From Alphaproteobacteria bacterium (lineage in GTDB: Bacteria; Pseudomonadota; Alphaproteobacteria; Micropepsales; Micropepsaceae): 64,000 nt of DNA. The notes under the pieces are model-generated. The model saw only the letters and a program-made list of their open reading frames with translations. It was not told where the DNA came from and did no database searches. The stretch covers positions 1-64,000 of the forward strand of contig JAFAWQ010000003.1 in NCBI GenBank assembly GCA_019241645.1, read 5' to 3'. Shown piece after piece: positions 37,342 to 46,955 of this stretch (its first letter is position 1; each line of letters begins with the position of its first letter). The position numbers were made by a program, and so were the translations under genes.

Positions 37342-37812
37342 TTACCGGCGTGTATCCGGCTGCACATCGATGTCGAAGTGTAGCACGTCCTCGCGGATGC
37401 CGAGCTTGGTGTAGAGCGCAATCGCCGGCGCATCGCCCAGATCGGCCTGCACGAAGATGACACAGGCGCCGCGCCGGCTTGCAATCGCGCGCAAATTCTC
37501 GATCAGCGCGGTTGCAACACCCTGCCGCCGGTGGGGCTGCGCGACCGCGAGATCGTAGATGTAGATTTCGCTGCGCTCCTGCTCGAACTTGTCGAGCACA
37601 TAAGCAGCGATGCCGCCGACCACCCCGCCATCATCGCCCATCGCCGCCAGCGCGATGAAGCTGTCGCGCGCGAGCAGGCGCCGCAAATAGGCATCGGAAG
37701 GTTGTTCATCGCAATACGTCGGCACATCTTCGAAGGCGCGCCCGAACATGCGCAGCATGGCGCGCATCGTATCGATGTCGTTCGCGCCCAGCTGACGGAT
37801 ATCGTGACGCAT
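37342..37812 (-). CDS. AAC(3)-I family aminoglycoside N-acetyltransferase homologue
   Basis: This GNAT protein has 156 residues and strong resemblance to gentamicin/fortimicin 3-N-acetyltransferases AAC(3)-I. Matching blocks are [53 protein letters not shown], the acetyl-CoA loop [11 protein letters not shown] and [17 protein letters not shown]. It would acetylate the 3-amino group of 2-deoxystreptamine drugs or a natural analogue. It is chromosomal, with no integron or transposon around it, so it is probably an ancestral relative. It starts 2 bases after the POT transporter stop. Confidence 0.88.
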   Translation of the reverse strand: MRHDIRQLGANDIDTMRAMLRMFGRAFEDVPTYCDEQPSDAYLRRLLARDSFIALAAMGDDGGVVGGIAAYVLDKFEQERSEIYIYDLAVAQPHRRQGVATALIENLRAIASRRGACVIFVQADLGDAPAIALYTKLGIREDVLHFDIDVQPDTRR

Positions 37813-37814
37813 CG

Positions 37815-39212
37815 CTACAGCTCCGCTGTCGCCGTTGCTTCGGCACGGTCCATCACCACGCCATAGGTGCGATTGAGCGCCGGCTTCATCAAGGTGCCGA
37901 ACGCCAGCACCAGCACGCCGCCCAGGCTCACCAATGCGGCATGCAGCATCCAGAATTCGCTCGCCGGCCAGCGCTCGTAGAGCGCACCCAATCGTCCGCT
38001 GATCGTGCTGCCCAAAAACACCGCCAGCGAATAGCCGCCGATCATGGTGGCGTTGATCTTGTCGGGCGCGGCACGCGAGACGAGCGCCGTGGTGGTCGGC
38101 GCAAAGAAAATCCAGCCGATGTTGGAGCCGAGATGAAATGCCACCGCCCACGCGAGCGAAGCGCGGCCGGTCGTGCCGGCCACCGCGCTCGCTGCGGCCA
38201 GAATCAAGGTCGAGGCGCCGAAAATCGAGCAGCCGATGGCCATTTTGGTGAACTCGCTCGGCTCGCGACCGCGGGCTCGCTGCCGGCTCCAGAACATCAG
38301 CACCAGCGGCATGCAGGCGAACGGCGCCAGCCCGTCCAGCGATTGCAGCCACGGCACCGGCATTGTCCAGCTGCCGAATGTGAGGTTCACGTGATCGCGC
38401 ACCCAGATGTTGTAGGTGTTCCACACCTGGCTTTGCGCGATCCAGAACAGCGCCGCGATGGGCAGCATCAGGATCAGCAGCCACACGATATACCGTTCTT
38501 CCGCCGTCAACGGAGGCGCCGCCTGTCGCTCGCGGCGCGGCGGATCGGGTGGCAGAGATGGGCGGCCGTACAGGTACACGGCGAGCCCGATGAGCATGCC
38601 GAAACCGGCGAAGGCAAATCCCACATGCCAGGTGAAGGATTTCGCCAGCTGGCCGGTGACGATGGGCGCGATGAAGCCGCCCAGCGCGATCATTGCCGCG
38701 TAGATCTGGAAGGCGGTGGTGCGGCGGCGGTCGTCCTTCGCGTACAGCTCGCCCACCTGCGGCTGCAGGTTGCCGCGCAAACATCCCGCGCCCAGGATCA
38801 GCAGCAGCAGCGCCAGCAGAAAGGAACGGTCGAAGGCGAGGCAGAAATGTCCCGCGGTCATCAAGAGCGCGCCGAGCGAAACGGTGCGCACGCGGCCCAG
38901 CACGCGGTCTCCCAGCGCGCCGCCGAACACCGGCGTGAAATAAACAAGTCCGATGTAGAGGCCGAAAATCTGAAAGGCGAGCGCCTGGGTGGAGAGCGCA
39001 CCCGTTACGGATTCGATTGCCGCGCGGAACGCGGCGAACCCCGCCACATGCTCCACGTGGCCGGGCAGCAACAGCTGCTCCACCATGTAGAGCACCAAAA
39101 GCGCCTGCATGCCGTGAAACGAGACGCGGTCCCACAGCTCCGTGCCAGCGATGAACAGCAGCCCACGCGGATGCCCGAAGATCGTTCGTTGTGCGCGCGG
39201 CGCTGAGTCCAT
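37815..39212 (-). CDS. POT/PTR family proton-peptide transporter
   Basis: This inner-membrane proton-coupled oligopeptide transporter has 465 residues and about 12-14 helices. Near the N-terminus [19 protein letters not shown] corresponds to the ExxERFxYYG motif in a divergent form. [19 protein letters not shown] is the second POT signature. Charged loops separate the bundles ([18 protein letters not shown]). It is followed by the AAC(3)-I-like gene, suggesting the two handle a shared compound or are merely co-transcribed. Confidence 0.87.
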   Translation of the reverse strand: MDSAPRAQRTIFGHPRGLLFIAGTELWDRVSFHGMQALLVLYMVEQLLLPGHVEHVAGFAAFRAAIESVTGALSTQALAFQIFGLYIGLVYFTPVFGGALGDRVLGRVRTVSLGALLMTAGHFCLAFDRSFLLALLLLILGAGCLRGNLQPQVGELYAKDDRRRTTAFQIYAAMIALGGFIAPIVTGQLAKSFTWHVGFAFAGFGMLIGLAVYLYGRPSLPPDPPRRERQAAPPLTAEERYIVWLLILMLPIAALFWIAQSQVWNTYNIWVRDHVNLTFGSWTMPVPWLQSLDGLAPFACMPLVLMFWSRQRARGREPSEFTKMAIGCSIFGASTLILAAASAVAGTTGRASLAWAVAFHLGSNIGWIFFAPTTTALVSRAAPDKINATMIGGYSLAVFLGSTISGRLGALYERWPASEFWMLHAALVSLGGVLVLAFGTLMKPALNRTYGVVMDRAEATATAEL

Positions 39213-39262
39213 GCCGCACTCTGCGTCGAACCCATGCCGTTCGGCTAGAGGTCACCTTTCGG

Positions 39263-39291
39263 GGCGCAATAGCTTGCGCCCAAATTGGGCA
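39263..39291. promoter_or_regulatory. Two overlapping palindromes, candidate higBA operator
   Basis: GGGCGCAA-TAGC-TTGCGCCC (39263-39282) is a perfect 8-bp inverted repeat. It overlaps GCCCAA-A-TTGGGC (39279-39291), a perfect 6-bp one. They end 17 bases before the higB ATG and lie in the 96-bp divergent gap with the POT gene. HigA proteins repress their own promoters through such sites, so this is the likely operator. Confidence 0.6.
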
Positions 39292-39308
39292 CATGATAAT
39301 GATGCCGT

Positions 39309-39632
39309 ATGCGAATCATTGCCCGGAGTACGCTCCATGCTTTTGTAGATTCGCTGGCGGGCCTCAAGGATTGGCGGGCCGTAAAGGCTGCATTGGATGC
39401 ATGGTTTCAAGAGGCGAAGCGCGCGCGATGGAGGAGCATGGCGGACGTAAAGCGCCATTACGCGACAGCAAGCGTCATCACCTCCGATCGCGCGGTCTTC
39501 AATATCAAAGGGAATTCCTATCGGTTGGTTGTCGCGATCGACTTCGAGAAGGCGATGGTATGGATCAAATGGATCGGCAGCCATAAAGCGTATGACAAGA
39601 TCGATGTCGCAAAGGTGCAGCATGAAAAATGA
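39309..39632 (+). CDS. higB: HigB-type mRNA interferase toxin
   Basis: This RelE-fold toxin has 107 residues of the HigB-2 type, which cuts mRNA at the ribosome. It opens [13 protein letters not shown] and carries [35 protein letters not shown] and the C-terminal [16 protein letters not shown], all typical. It precedes its antitoxin, the normal HigBA order, and overlaps it by 11 bases. The module appears intact. Confidence 0.92.
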   Translation: MRIIARSTLHAFVDSLAGLKDWRAVKAALDAWFQEAKRARWRSMADVKRHYATASVITSDRAVFNIKGNSYRLVVAIDFEKAMVWIKWIGSHKAYDKIDVAKVQHEK

Positions 39633-39999
39633 TGTCAGACCCATCCGGACAGAGGCCGACTACAACAAAGCTCTGGCCGAAGTGGAAAAGCTGTGGGGCA
39701 CAAAGCTCGGAACACCCAAGGGTGATCGGCTGGATGTGCTTGCCACCTTGATCGATGCCTACGAGGCTGAACACTACCCGATGGATCCACCTGACCCTAT
39801 TGAAGCGATCAAATTTCGCATGGAGAGTCAGGGCCTCACCAGAAAGGACCTTGAGCCCTTGATCGGGACTCGAACGCGCGTTGCCGAAGTCCTCAATCGC
39901 AAACGGAGTCTCTCTATCGGGATGATCCGCCGGCTTCACACCGAACTGCAGATTCCAGCGGATGTGCTAATCCGTCCAACGCGCCGTCACGCAGCTTAA
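39622..39999 (+). CDS. higA: HigA-type antitoxin
   Basis: This 125-residue antitoxin has an N-terminal HigB-binding segment (RPIRTEADYNKALAEVEKLW) and a C-terminal HTH domain (MESQGLTRKDLEPLIGTRTRVAEVLNRKRSLS). It should neutralise HigB and repress the operon through the palindromes upstream. The ATG at 39622 lies inside the end of higB. It is a different HigA subtype from the broken gene at 24843-25129. Confidence 0.92.
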   Translation: MKNDVRPIRTEADYNKALAEVEKLWGTKLGTPKGDRLDVLATLIDAYEAEHYPMDPPDPIEAIKFRMESQGLTRKDLEPLIGTRTRVAEVLNRKRSLSIGMIRRLHTELQIPADVLIRPTRRHAA

Positions 40000-40004
40000 T
40001 CAGC

Positions 40005-41087
40005 GTGATCAAGCGCACCTACGACTTCATTGCCCGGCACGAGCGGTCGCTGTCGGCGGCCAGCATGATCGGTGGCTTCGCCTTCGACAACTACGCCTTC
40101 CGCCGGATCGACCTGCCCAACACCCAGCTGGTGTTCATCGGCTATCTCTCGCTCGCCGCCGTTTCCATGCTCATCCTGCATGTGCTGGCGGAGCGGGTGG
40201 CAAACGGCAAGCCGTGGCCGCGCTGGCGGGCCCTGCTGCCTTTCGCCACGCAATTCGCGCTGGGCGGATTGTGGAGCGCCTTCCTCATCTTCTATTCGCG
40301 CAGCGCCGTGCTCACCGCCTCATGGCCGTTCCTGATCGTGCTGCTCGCCATCTTTCTCGGCAACGAGATCTTCAAGAAGTACCATTCGCGGCTCGCCTTT
40401 GCGGCGATGCTGTTCTTCTTCGCGCTCTACTCCTACTGCATCGTCACCGTGCCGCTGTTCACGCACAGTGTCGGCGTGCTGAATTTCCTGCTGGCCGGCG
40501 GCATCGCGCTCGTCCTCTTCTTCATGCTGATGCGCGTGGTGAAGGGCCTGGGGCCGCAGGAATGGCGCGCCTCGCGGGTGGAAGTGGCGGTCGGCACCGC
40601 GCTTGTCTACGCGCTGATCAACATCTTCTATTTCGCCGGCGTGCTGCCGCCATTGCCGATCGCGCTGTCCGCCGGCGGCGTCTATCATTTCGTGAAGAAG
40701 ACGGGCGACAAGTATCAGGCAGTGGCGGAGCCGCAATCGTGGAAGGTGCGCTTCGGTGCGCCGTCGCTCATGCATGTGAGGCCGGGGGAGGCGCTGTATG
40801 TGTACAGCGCCGTGTTTGCTCCGGTGAAGCTCAACACGAAGGTGCAGCACCGCTGGCAGCGCTACGACGCGGCGCATTTCAGCTGGCGCACGGTTTCGAC
40901 GGTGACGTACCAGATTGTCGGCGGCCGCGACGATGGCTATCGCGGCTACACGCTCTCGCGCCGGATCACGCCGGGGCAGTGGCGGGTGGATGTGGATTTG
41001 CCGAACGGGCACATCATCGGCCGCGTGCGCTTCGACGTGGCGCCTGCCAACGGCGCGGTACAGACGGAACAGCGAATGCTGGGTTAG
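40005..41087 (+). CDS. DUF2914 membrane protein
   Basis: This 360-residue protein has about seven hydrophobic helices in residues 30-225 (FIGYLSLAAVSMLILHVL, WPFLIVLLAIFLGNEIF, FAAMLFFFALYSYCIVT). It also has a C-terminal periplasmic-type DUF2914 domain with HRWQRYDAAHFSWRTVS and GYRGYTLSRRITPGQWRVDV. The start is GTG at 40005. It follows higA by 5 bases, but this probably reflects insertion rather than function. The role is unknown. Confidence 0.82.
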   Translation: MIKRTYDFIARHERSLSAASMIGGFAFDNYAFRRIDLPNTQLVFIGYLSLAAVSMLILHVLAERVANGKPWPRWRALLPFATQFALGGLWSAFLIFYSRSAVLTASWPFLIVLLAIFLGNEIFKKYHSRLAFAAMLFFFALYSYCIVTVPLFTHSVGVLNFLLAGGIALVLFFMLMRVVKGLGPQEWRASRVEVAVGTALVYALINIFYFAGVLPPLPIALSAGGVYHFVKKTGDKYQAVAEPQSWKVRFGAPSLMHVRPGEALYVYSAVFAPVKLNTKVQHRWQRYDAAHFSWRTVSTVTYQIVGGRDDGYRGYTLSRRITPGQWRVDVDLPNGHIIGRVRFDVAPANGAVQTEQRMLG

Positions 41088-41127
41088 GTCGTTGTCTTAC
41101 GAACTGAACACCGCTTGGCGATACTCC

Positions 41128-41715
41128 CTACGGCGCCGTCGACAGCACCACGGAAATGGCGTCCAGGCCGTTGCAATTGTCGGTCTGCGGATCGCCGTTG
41201 ACGAATGCAATCGTCGTTTTTGTTTTCTGGGCTACGAATTCGGTCGAGAATTTCTGCCAGACCATCGTGTCACCGCTTTTCTTGGAATTGGTGAAGATGC
41301 CCGCGTCAGCGCCATCCACGTACACATGGACTGTGCTATCGACGCCCAGTTCACCGCCAGGGTTGTAGGTATTGCCGATATAGAAGGTGACAGAATATGT
41401 GGCGCCGGGCTGCGTCTTAAGCTTTTGCTGAACGCCGGTCGCCGAATTGCCGAAGGCTCCTGTCAGGTCGAGCCACTGGGCGCCTTTTTTCGCGGGAAGC
41501 GTAAACCCTCCCGATGTCTGATCCCCGCTGACAACGGCCACGTTCGTGTCGCCGACCACAGTCCAGCCATTGAATGTTTGGCCCACCGTAAATTCCACGT
41601 CCCCGCCGTCCGGAACCACCGGCTTCTCGAACGAAGGATCCATGACGAGATTGGCGGCGTAAACCGGTGAAATACCAAGCGCTATAACCCCGCCAACAAA
41701 GATTCCCTTGAGCAT
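41128..41715 (-). CDS. Secreted DUF642-like carbohydrate-binding protein
   Basis: This 195-residue protein has a signal peptide (LKGIFVGGVIALGISPVYAA). It carries one beta-sandwich domain opening NLVMDPSFEKPVVPDGG and continuing FNGWTVVGDTNVAVVSG, AKKGAQWLDLTGAFG, a pattern found in DUF642/galactose-binding folds. No PEP-CTERM anchor is visible. The ATG at 41715 has cggagggg as ribosome site and was preferred over in-frame starts upstream. The ligand is unknown. Confidence 0.7.
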   Translation of the reverse strand: MLKGIFVGGVIALGISPVYAANLVMDPSFEKPVVPDGGDVEFTVGQTFNGWTVVGDTNVAVVSGDQTSGGFTLPAKKGAQWLDLTGAFGNSATGVQQKLKTQPGATYSVTFYIGNTYNPGGELGVDSTVHVYVDGADAGIFTNSKKSGDTMVWQKFSTEFVAQKTKTTIAFVNGDPQTDNCNGLDAISVVLSTAP

Positions 41716-42324
41716 CACTGAGCCCCTCCGCATGCACAATGAATTACATTTCCCGTATGTATTGAGTCTTTCTGCGTTCAGCTCAAGCAACAAGAACTCG
41801 GGAGTCCGCGGCAAATTATCTTAACCTAGATTAAGCAACTCGCATTCACGTTCTTCCAGCCGGATTGCAACTCGCCTCGAAGAATCCGGATCACAAGATA
41901 CCGGCCTGCCGAATGCGGTGACGGTGCCGAATGAGCAATACCGTAACAGGTAATGCGAATTCGAAAACTTGTTGCGATCAGCAGGACAAATTTATTTCAT
42001 TACCACCCGTCTACCACCGCGCTTTCGGCCTTATATTGGCGTACATGAAAGCGCCGTTTGCATCGCTGCCCTCTTCCGTCATGGCCGCCCACCGGGGCGG
42101 CCGCAACCACACAATTGCGCGGAGTCGGTACTTCAAATGCGAGTCCGGTTCGCGAACCGCAACATCTGGTGTGTGATCGATGGCGGGGGGGAGGGGGTCA
42201 TCCCACTTACCACCAAACAAAACGGACAATTCCGTTGCCGGATATGGAGGGGAGGGACGAGCGATTTCGTGAAAACAACCGTCAGGCATTTTCGTTTTGA
42301 GAACAATGACTTGTGGAGCATCCG
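41716..42324. other. Intergenic region between the DUF642-like gene and the quinone oxidoreductase gene
   Basis: The region is about 610 bp of noticeably AT-richer DNA without an accepted gene; short frames on both strands lack protein-like composition. It must contain both divergent promoters. It carries a repeat fragment at 42077-42102. The rest shows nothing I can name. Confidence 0.45.
42077..42102. repeat. Fragment of the cgtcatggccgccc dispersed repeat
   Basis: The sequence cgtcatggccgcccaccgg ggcggcc matches the end of the element at 25170-25285 read on its other strand (cgtcatggccgcccttgtgg). Only one end is recognisable, so it is a truncated or decayed copy. Confidence 0.5.
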
Positions 42325-43296
42325 ATGAAAGCGATCCGGTTTGACCGCACAGGCGGTCCCGAAGTCCTGAAGCTGGAGGACATCGAACTGCCGCCGCCGG
42401 AAGCCGGCCAGGTGCGGGTGAAGCACGCTGCCATCGGCGTCAATTTCATCGACACGTACCACCGCTCCGGTTTGTATCCCGTGACCCTGCCATCGGGTCT
42501 TGGCCTGGAAGCCGCCGGTACAATCGAAGCAGTCGGCGACAATGTTTCCGATCTCAAACTTGGCGATCGTGTTGGCTACTGCACGGGCCCCATCGGCGCC
42601 TACGCGGAAGCCAACAACGTGCCGGCGGATCGGGTGGTGAAGTTGCCGGATGCCATCTCGGACGAAGTCGCGGCGGCATCGATGCTGAAAGGGATGACGG
42701 CACAGTATCTGCTCAAGCGCACCTTTCCGGTGCAGCCCGGGCAGACGATCGTATTTCATTCGGCGGCCGGCGGCGTGGGGCTCATCGCCTGCCAATGGGC
42801 CGCGTATCTCGGTGCCACCGTGATCGGCACGGTCGGTTCCGATGACAAGATCGAGCTGGCCAAACGCAATGGCTGCGCGCATGTGCTCAATACGCGCAGC
42901 GAGGATTGGCCGAAGCAGGTACGCGCGCTCACCGGCGGGGAAGGTGTGCCGGTGGTTTACGATTCCGTCGGCAAGGAGACGTGGGACGGCTCGCTCGATT
43001 GCCTTGCCGTGCGCGGCATGCTGGTGAGTTTCGGCAATTCCAGCGGCGCGGTGCCGGCGTTCGAGCCGGCAATTCTCAGTGCCAAGGGCTCGCTCTATCT
43101 CACCCGTCCGACGCTGTTTCATTACACGCGCACACGCGATGAGTTGCAGCAAACGGCGGACGATTTGTTCGCGGTGATCGAATCCGGCGCAGTGAAAATT
43201 TCGATCAATCAGCGTTTCGGTTTGGCGGACGCGCGCGCCGCGCATGAAGCGCTGCATTCCCGCACGACCACCGGCGCCACGGTGCTGTTGCCGTGA
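42325..43296 (+). CDS. qor: NADPH:quinone oxidoreductase (zinc-less MDR family)
   Basis: This quinone reductase of the QOR subfamily of medium-chain dehydrogenases has 323 residues. It has MKAIRFDRTGGPEVLKLED at the N-terminus, GVNFIDTYHRSGLYP, the substrate-side GLEAAGTIEAVG and nucleotide loop HSAAGGVGLIACQWA. It lacks the zinc ligands of alcohol dehydrogenases. It reduces quinones with NADPH, often as protection from redox cycling. ATG at 42325 follows the ggag ribosome site. Confidence 0.92.
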   Translation: MKAIRFDRTGGPEVLKLEDIELPPPEAGQVRVKHAAIGVNFIDTYHRSGLYPVTLPSGLGLEAAGTIEAVGDNVSDLKLGDRVGYCTGPIGAYAEANNVPADRVVKLPDAISDEVAAASMLKGMTAQYLLKRTFPVQPGQTIVFHSAAGGVGLIACQWAAYLGATVIGTVGSDDKIELAKRNGCAHVLNTRSEDWPKQVRALTGGEGVPVVYDSVGKETWDGSLDCLAVRGMLVSFGNSSGAVPAFEPAILSAKGSLYLTRPTLFHYTRTRDELQQTADDLFAVIESGAVKISINQRFGLADARAAHEALHSRTTTGATVLLP

Positions 43297-43370
43297 TTTT
43301 CCAAGCGCTGCTGGATTCCCAGCTCTGTACCCAGCTTGCAGACCAGTGATGACTATGGTATGGAACCCGC

Positions 43371-43595
43371 ATGGATGAAATGCGCAAAATTACCGTTGAG
43401 GTTCCAAGTCAGGATCTGGAGTACGCGCAAGCCTACACTGGCGAAGGCGTAACGGAGACTGTCCGGGCCGGGCTCAAAAAGCTGGCTTCGATTCGAGCAC
43501 AGCAGGAGTTCAGAAAACTGCGGGGGACATACAAGTCCAGCCTCAATCTCGATGTGCTGCGGGAGGATCGCAGTTTCAGCCGCAAGCGCAAATGA
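43371..43595 (+). CDS. vapB: VapB-type antitoxin
   Basis: This 74-residue antitoxin has an N-terminal ribbon-helix-helix/AbrB-like part (MRKITVEVPSQDLEYAQAYTGEGVTETVRAGL) and a C-terminal basic tail that would wrap the toxin. Its stop overlaps the vapC start (ATGA at 43592-43595). The ATG at 43380 is an alternative start. It should repress the operon together with VapC. Confidence 0.85.
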   Translation: MDEMRKITVEVPSQDLEYAQAYTGEGVTETVRAGLKKLASIRAQQEFRKLRGTYKSSLNLDVLREDRSFSRKRK

Positions 43596-43966
43596 TCGCC
43601 GCGGACTCCTCAACCATCATAGCCTATTTCGACAACCTAACCGGTGCCGACGTGGAGCTGTTCGACGCCGCGTTATCGGCTGGCGAGATCGTCCTTCCGC
43701 CGCCGGTTCTGTCGGAGATTTTCTCCGACGCGCAGATGCCAGCCCAACATGCTGCGCTTGTTCAACAACTTCCGCTGCTGGAGATTTTTGACGGATATTG
43801 GTTTCGGGTTGGTCGGTCGCGGGCGACTGTCCTCGCAAAAAAGCGCCGGGCGCGCCTGCCAGACGCCTTAATCGCGCAGTCCTGTATCGACCATGATGTC
43901 CCGCTGATTAAGCGCGATGGCGACTTCGATCATTTCGCAGCATACTGCGGATTGAAGCTGGCTTAG
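43592..43966 (+). CDS. vapC: VapC-type PIN-domain RNase toxin
   Basis: This PIN-domain endoribonuclease has 124 residues. The acidic metal-binding residues are D5 (IAADSSTIIAYFD), E42 (PPVLSEIFSD), D91 (RARLPDALIAQSC) and D109/D111 (IKRDGDFDHF), so the active site looks complete. Such toxins cut tRNA or rRNA. It ends 10 bases from the convergent rho gene, marking the edge of the accessory block. Confidence 0.9.
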   Translation: MIAADSSTIIAYFDNLTGADVELFDAALSAGEIVLPPPVLSEIFSDAQMPAQHAALVQQLPLLEIFDGYWFRVGRSRATVLAKKRRARLPDALIAQSCIDHDVPLIKRDGDFDHFAAYCGLKLA

Positions 43967-43976
43967 CGGCCAGTTC

Positions 43977-45260
<1,284 letters not shown>

Positions 45261-45424
45261 ATCGTACCTTGAACTACGGTTTGGAGGAGGGTTTCCGGAA
45301 AAGCGCTGAGGGCTCCTGCTGCCCACTGCCTTTTGGAGTCTGATCTTTGGCCGCGCCGGCTACCGGCTGGAAATTCGCCTCAGGTTAAGCGTCTCGCCCT
45401 GCGGCTTCGGATGGGAAACAACAC

Positions 45425-45453
45425 TTTATAGCTTGATTTGGCGCCGTTGAAAA
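45425..45453 (-). promoter_or_regulatory. Candidate sigma-70-type promoter of rho
   Basis: On the minus strand TTTTCA (45448-45453) and TATAAA (45425-45430) are separated by 17 bases, matching 4/6 and 5/6 of the -35 and -10 consensus. It would give a leader of roughly 155 bases before the rho ATG at 45260. Confidence 0.45.
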
Positions 45454-45472
45454 GAGGCATCGCGGCAATGGT

Positions 45473-45925
45473 TCAGAAAGGCTGAACGATCACGAGAATG
45501 ACAATGAATACCATCAGCAGGGCCGGAATCTCGTTCCAAACCCGGTAGAAGCGGGCAGAGCGACTATTGCGGTCCAGTTCAAAATCCCGCTGCCATCGCG
45601 CGAACAGGTGATGCGCCACTGTCAGTCCAACCACCAACAGGAACTTTACCTGCAGCCAGCGGTCTTCATAGGCGGCCGTAAGCCAGGCGAGCGTCGGCCC
45701 CAGGATCCAGACCGCGATCACCGCGGGGTTCATGATAGAGCGCAGCAGCTTGCGCTCCATCACCTTGAAACGTTCCGATTCGGCGGAGCCGCGCTGCGTC
45801 TCCGTGTGATAGACAAACAATCTCGGCAGATAGAGCAGGCCACTCATCCACGCGATCACCGCAATCACATGGAACGCCTTGATCCAGTCGATGTAATTGG
45901 CAAGGAAAACGCGAAGATCAGCCAT
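45473..45925 (-). CDS. hemJ: HemJ-type protoporphyrinogen oxidase
   Basis: This integral membrane HemJ (UPF0093) protein has about 150 residues and four helices. It oxidises protoporphyrinogen IX in bacteria lacking HemG/HemY. The conserved His lies in YIDWIKAFHVIAVIAWMSGLLYLPRLFVYH. A second block, RFKVMERKLLRSIMNPA, and W-Q-R-D-F-E-L-D follow. The ATG at 45925 overlaps the hemH stop by 8 bases; a GTG at 45943 is an alternative. The operon hemE-hemH-hemJ covers the end of haem synthesis. Confidence 0.9.
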   Translation of the reverse strand: MADLRVFLANYIDWIKAFHVIAVIAWMSGLLYLPRLFVYHTETQRGSAESERFKVMERKLLRSIMNPAVIAVWILGPTLAWLTAAYEDRWLQVKFLLVVGLTVAHHLFARWQRDFELDRNSRSARFYRVWNEIPALLMVFIVILVIVQPF

Positions 45926-46955
45926 CGATGTTTCCAAACCCACAGTGAGAGAGTTGCGGCGGGCAAATCCGGTCAGGGCCGCAGGTTACCACGCCGCCTC
46001 CATCCAGCGCCCGTTGCACCATGTTGGCAAGTCCTTCGATGAACAGCGGGTGCGTTCCAACCGCCGGCACCCGGATGTAATCGGGCACGCCGCATTCCTT
46101 TGCGAGGTTGCGATAGTCGATGTCCAGTTCCACCAGCGTTTCGGAATGCTCGGACACGAAGGCGATGGGCGCAACGATTACGCCTTTGCCGTCGGTTCCG
46201 GCGCGGCGAATTTCATCGTCCGTCGCCGGGTCGATCCATTCCATCGGCCCCACGCGGCTTTGGTAGCAGAGGCTCCAGTCGAGTCCGTCTATTCCCAACC
46301 TGTCCACAACCGCTTGCGCTGTTCTTTCCACCTGCCACTGATACGGATCGCCCTTGGCAATCGTGCGCTTGGGAAGTCCATGCGCGGATAACAGCAGGCA
46401 ATAATCCACACCCGACTTTCGCGATGACATCGCTGTCGCGATCAACTCCGCCAGAGCCGCGATGAAACCGTCCTCCCAGGGATAGCAGCAGGCGCGGGAC
46501 TGCGGCACCGTCAGGCCGGCCCGTTTTCTCGCCTCCCACCAATTGTCGAGCGAGGAAGCCGTGGTGGTGGTTGAGAATTGCGGGTAAAGCGGCAGCAGCA
46601 CGACGCGATCAGCACCCCAGCCTCTGATTTCCTGCGCGGCACTGAGCGCAAACGGCTTCCAGGCACGCATGGCGATAAAGCTGCGCGCCTCGATCCCGCG
46701 CCTGGCAAGCGCTGCATCCAGAGCACGCGCCTGCTTTTCGGTTTCCGGCAAAATGGGCGAACGGCCGCCGATCTTCCGGTAAATCTCGCGCGCGATCGGT
46801 GCCCGCCGCTTTGCGATCCATCGCGCCAGGGGAAGGCGCAGCGGCTTCGGCAGGGGAATCACCGCTTTGTCGGAAAACAGATTGCGAAGAAACGGCTCGA
46901 CCGCCTCGGGCGAATCCGGACCTCCGAGATTGAACAACACCACGGCAACCTTCAC
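45918..46955 (-). CDS. hemH: Ferrochelatase
   Basis: Ferrochelatase inserts ferrous iron into protoporphyrin IX; this one has 345 residues. Signatures are VVLFNLGGPDSPEAVEPFL, LLPLYPQFSTTTTASSL, the catalytic His in LLLSAHGLPKRTI, YQSRVGPMEW and FVSEHSETLVELD. Near the C-terminus C-x6-C-x6-C (TCGPDRICPPQLSHCGFG), with Cys also in RACCYPW, may hold a [2Fe-2S] cluster like that of Caulobacter ferrochelatase. The start overlaps the hemE stop (ATGA). Confidence 0.94.
   Translation of the reverse strand: MKVAVVLFNLGGPDSPEAVEPFLRNLFSDKAVIPLPKPLRLPLARWIAKRRAPIAREIYRKIGGRSPILPETEKQARALDAALARRGIEARSFIAMRAWKPFALSAAQEIRGWGADRVVLLPLYPQFSTTTTASSLDNWWEARKRAGLTVPQSRACCYPWEDGFIAALAELIATAMSSRKSGVDYCLLLSAHGLPKRTIAKGDPYQWQVERTAQAVVDRLGIDGLDWSLCYQSRVGPMEWIDPATDDEIRRAGTDGKGVIVAPIAFVSEHSETLVELDIDYRNLAKECGVPDYIRVPAVGTHPLFIEGLANMVQRALDGGGVVTCGPDRICPPQLSHCGFGNIDG

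Noticed and set aside
37342-39294. A single 650-codon frame spanning the POT transporter and acetyltransferase region
   Set aside because: The first part is a shadow of the POT gene. Only the last 156 codons, from the ATG at 37812, form a recognisable protein.
43310-43323. Short inverted repeat gctgg-N4-ccagc as a VapB operator
   Set aside because: Five-base arms are expected by chance in this composition, and it lies almost 50 bases from the start.
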